Part shown: positions 62,295-64,000 of the stretch, piece by piece | Numbering within the stretch: position 1 is the first letter of the stretch | Layout: each line of letters starts with the position of its first letter | Source: Enterobacter asburiae | Lineage (GTDB): Bacteria > Pseudomonadota > Gammaproteobacteria > Enterobacterales > Enterobacteriaceae | Length of the DNA: 64,000 nt | NCBI RefSeq assembly: GCF_024599655.1 | Contig: NZ_CP102247.1 | Coordinates: forward strand, 3,472,001 to 3,536,000 | Direction: 5' to 3' | Program-made: the position numbers and the translations under genes | The notes under the pieces: model-generated | The model's database searches: none | Seen by the model: the letters and a program-made list of their open reading frames with translations, nothing else | What the model was told of the DNA's origin: nothing

Positions 62295-62308
62295 TTGATT
62301 TAAATCAA
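62295..62308. promoter_or_regulatory. FNR box upstream of cydA
   Basis: TTGATTTAAATCAA, an exact TTGAT-N4-ATCAA palindrome, about 340 bases before the cydA start. Confidence 0.85.
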
Positions 62309-62591
62309 AAACAATCATTGATGTTAACCATGTTTAATCATGGTGAGAATGGTAAAAACCATGTTAATGATATGTGCATACAAAGATGAGATTGGTTATC
62401 GAAGACGGGGAAGAATATAAACAGAAGTGATTTTAATTAACGCTAAAGAGAGCAACATTTCAGTGAAGGACAAACAATAAAGCGTAGTCGGGCCAGATTA
62501 TTTTTCCATTGCATTTATGCAACCCTTCGAAATTACATTTAATTTACTTTTAATGCCTCATAAGTTAACACCGCTGTGTGACTATTTAATG

Positions 62592-62621
62592 AAAAAGGCT
62601 GCCCTGACTACAGCCTTTTTT
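62592..62621 (-). terminator. Terminator of mngB
   Basis: AAAAAGGCTG / CAGCCTTTTT stem with a 9-base loop, 14 bases after the mngB stop. Confidence 0.88.
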
Positions 62622-62634
62622 CGTATCACGGTGC

Positions 62635-64000
62635 TCAGGCGATAAGAATGCTAAAGGTTCGCGACTGCCCCGGCCTGAATGCCCCGACAATGCCCTCTTC
62701 TTCACATCCATCCATTATCCGTTCGTTCATGTCCGTTTCGCGCCACCGTTTCACCGTCGGATTCATAGACACCGTTGTATCACATGCGCTGAACGCCGAA
62801 GGGTTGAACAGGCGGAGAATGAGCTCATCACGATCTTCAGCCTTTTTGAGCGTACTGAGCACGCATCCCGTTGGCGAAAGCGCTAACAGACTGTAGCTTT
62901 CCGGCGCGGTAAACGACGCGCGATTCAGTTTCATCGCATCCCAGGGAATTTTGTTATAGCACTGCACCGGCGTTAACCACGATTTAGCCTGCTGTGCGAC
63001 GCCCGCGTTTTCCGGCGTACCGCTGAAGCTGAAAAGGCTAAAGCGACAGGTTAACGGCCCGCGCACCTGAGAGTCAGGAACAGGCAGTTTGATCCCGGAA
63101 GGCCTGCCTGGACGCAACAGCAAATCTTCTTTCCCGAGCAGCCCCACGCCGCGCAGCAAGGTTAAGGCGAATGCTTTTTTGTCATCGCCCACCACTTCAA
63201 ACTCGCGCAGTCCCTCGGTGAAGAGCGCCAGCCCGTTGCGCTTTTCCTGCAGGACGGCATAGTTGAGTAAATTCCAGACGGGAACCGGCGCTTCTTTCCA
63301 GCCCTCCACCTGCCAGGTCGCCATCGCCGCGTCCTGCACCGGGCGAGTGAGCGAGCCAAACTGCGTATCCGCTAACACGTCCTCTGTCATAAACGGCGTT
63401 GGGATCAGCACGCGAACGCGGTGGTCGTCAGCCTGATTATCCAGACGCACGGCCACATTAATACGCCTGCTGTTATGGCTAAGCGTGACGTCAAACTCCA
63501 CGTTGAGCGAGCCGTTTCGCTGGTGCGCCGCGCGTTCGGCCAGATTTGCCGGAACGGCGATCCGATGGCGGATAGCCGCCCTGCTCTGCCAGCCTTCGTG
63601 CGTGACCTCAACCTCATGTTCCCCCTGCGCTGAAGTGAGCCTCCACTCTTCACGGGAAGGAGAGTAGTCGTACTCATCGCCATCGTCCGAACTCTCTTCG
63701 ATTTCCAGTACGCGGTCATAAATAAGCCCGGTTTCTTTGTCGCGCAGGCGCAGCGTGCCGTCATCGTTTAAATCAATCTGCCAGAAGGCATTTTCAAGTA
63801 AGGATTCGGTGTTTTTCACCGCCGGGAGCACCTTCCCGGCCACGTTCGGTTCGATATACAGCGTACGGTAGCCCATCGACGGCAGTATCTGGCTGAGCTG
63901 AATATCAAACTCCATAAACGGCTCGTAATTGCCGTAATGGACAATCTGCCGGTCAATAAGGCCGGGGTCGAGTTCGCGCGCGCTGCGAATGAAATAGGGG
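62635..64000 (-). CDS. mngB: Mannosylglycerate hydrolase MngB (3' part; start outside window)
   Basis: The C-terminal 454 residues of a glycoside hydrolase family 38 alpha-mannosidase (E. coli MngB is about 877). The frame is open to the window edge (SARELDPGLIDRQIVHYG upstream of the internal ATG at 63915), so that ATG is not the start. The visible part is the beta-sandwich region; the catalytic domain is outside. MngB hydrolyses 2-O-(6-phospho-mannosyl)-glycerate taken up by the MngA PTS. In E. coli mngB is also the gene before cydA. The assignment rests on position and general similarity. Confidence 0.85.
   Translation of the reverse strand, partial: PYFIRSARELDPGLIDRQIVHYGNYEPFMEFDIQLSQILPSMGYRTLYIEPNVAGKVLPAVKNTESLLENAFWQIDLNDDGTLRLRDKETGLIYDRVLEIEESSDDGDEYDYSPSREEWRLTSAQGEHEVEVTHEGWQSRAAIRHRIAVPANLAERAAHQRNGSLNVEFDVTLSHNSRRINVAVRLDNQADDHRVRVLIPTPFMTEDVLADTQFGSLTRPVQDAAMATWQVEGWKEAPVPVWNLLNYAVLQEKRNGLALFTEGLREFEVVGDDKKAFALTLLRGVGLLGKEDLLLRPGRPSGIKLPVPDSQVRGPLTCRFSLFSFSGTPENAGVAQQAKSWLTPVQCYNKIPWDAMKLNRASFTAPESYSLLALSPTGCVLSTLKKAEDRDELILRLFNPSAFSACDTTVSMNPTVKRWRETDMNERIMDGCEEEGIVGAFRPGQSRTFSILIA

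Larger units (their letters stand above)
61958..62634 (-). promoter_or_regulatory. cydAB upstream regulatory region (677 bp)
   Basis: No gene is visible. AT-rich, with an exact FNR box, GTTAA-type repeats spaced about one helical turn apart near 62323-62337 that could bind ArcA, and the mngB terminator at the far end. E. coli cydAB has several promoters with ArcA and FNR control in a leader of similar size. Confidence 0.7.

Overview
The window is chromosomal DNA from a member of the Enterobacteriaceae close to the Enterobacter cloacae complex, Lelliottia or Klebsiella. Gene order follows the Escherichia coli 16-18 min region (cyd-tol-nadA-gal-mod-bio-uvrB-moa-ybh-rhlE-dinG), and most proteins match my memory of the E. 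coli proteins in length and sequence. A complete hut (histidine use) locus lies between ybhB and ybhC, where E. coli K-12 has none. REP/BIME palindromes sit in six gene borders. No prophage, insertion sequence, CRISPR array or resistance gene was seen. All identifications are by eye; no database search was run.

Layout. 1-9.4 kb: dinG (3' end outside the window), rhlE, the TetR regulator cecR and its ABC exporter ybhGFSR, ybhQ. 9.5-13.3 kb: ybhP-clsB-ybhN (cardiolipin synthase operon) and ybhL. 13.3-17.3 kb: moaABCDE behind a molybdenum-cofactor riboswitch and a ModE palindrome, then ybhK. 17.4-26.4 kb: uvrB, a 750-bp intergenic region, an orphan ABC ATPase, bioD-C-F-B divergent from bioA across a BirA operator, ybhB. 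26.4-32.7 kb: hutIGC and hutUH with HutC-type operators. 32.7-34.8 kb: a nearly intact phage-lambda attB site, ybhC, and a TisB-like toxin with an IstR-1-like antitoxin RNA. 34.8-42 kb: pgl, ybhA, modABC, acrZ, modE-modF. 42-47.6 kb: galETKM and gpmA. 47.6-52.3 kb: aroG, ybgS, zitB, pnuC, nadA. 52.4-52.9 kb: five tRNA genes (four Lys, one Val). 53-62 kb: cydABX-ybgE-ybgC-tolQRAB-pal-cpoB, all on the minus strand. 62.6-64 kb: the 3' part of mngB.

How the parts work together. ModE, encoded at 39.7 kb, has recognisable sites before both modABC (molybdate uptake) and moaA (cofactor synthesis), and the Moco riboswitch adds product feedback. Three SOS-type LexA boxes precede dinG, uvrB and the tisB-like gene, so a repair helicase, an excision nuclease subunit and a membrane-depolarising peptide should respond to the same damage signal. 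Other specific regulatory sites seen are BirA (bio), HutC (hut), GalR/S and CRP (gal), Fur (gpmA), TyrR (aroG), NadR (nadA) and FNR (cyd).

Most notable observations: (1) a compact type I toxin-antitoxin unit whose toxin mRNA appears to begin with a partial mimic of its own antitoxin RNA; (2) an orphan UrtE-like ATPase with a degenerate signature motif, overlapping the end of bioD; (3) a conserved lambda attB core next to the hut locus.
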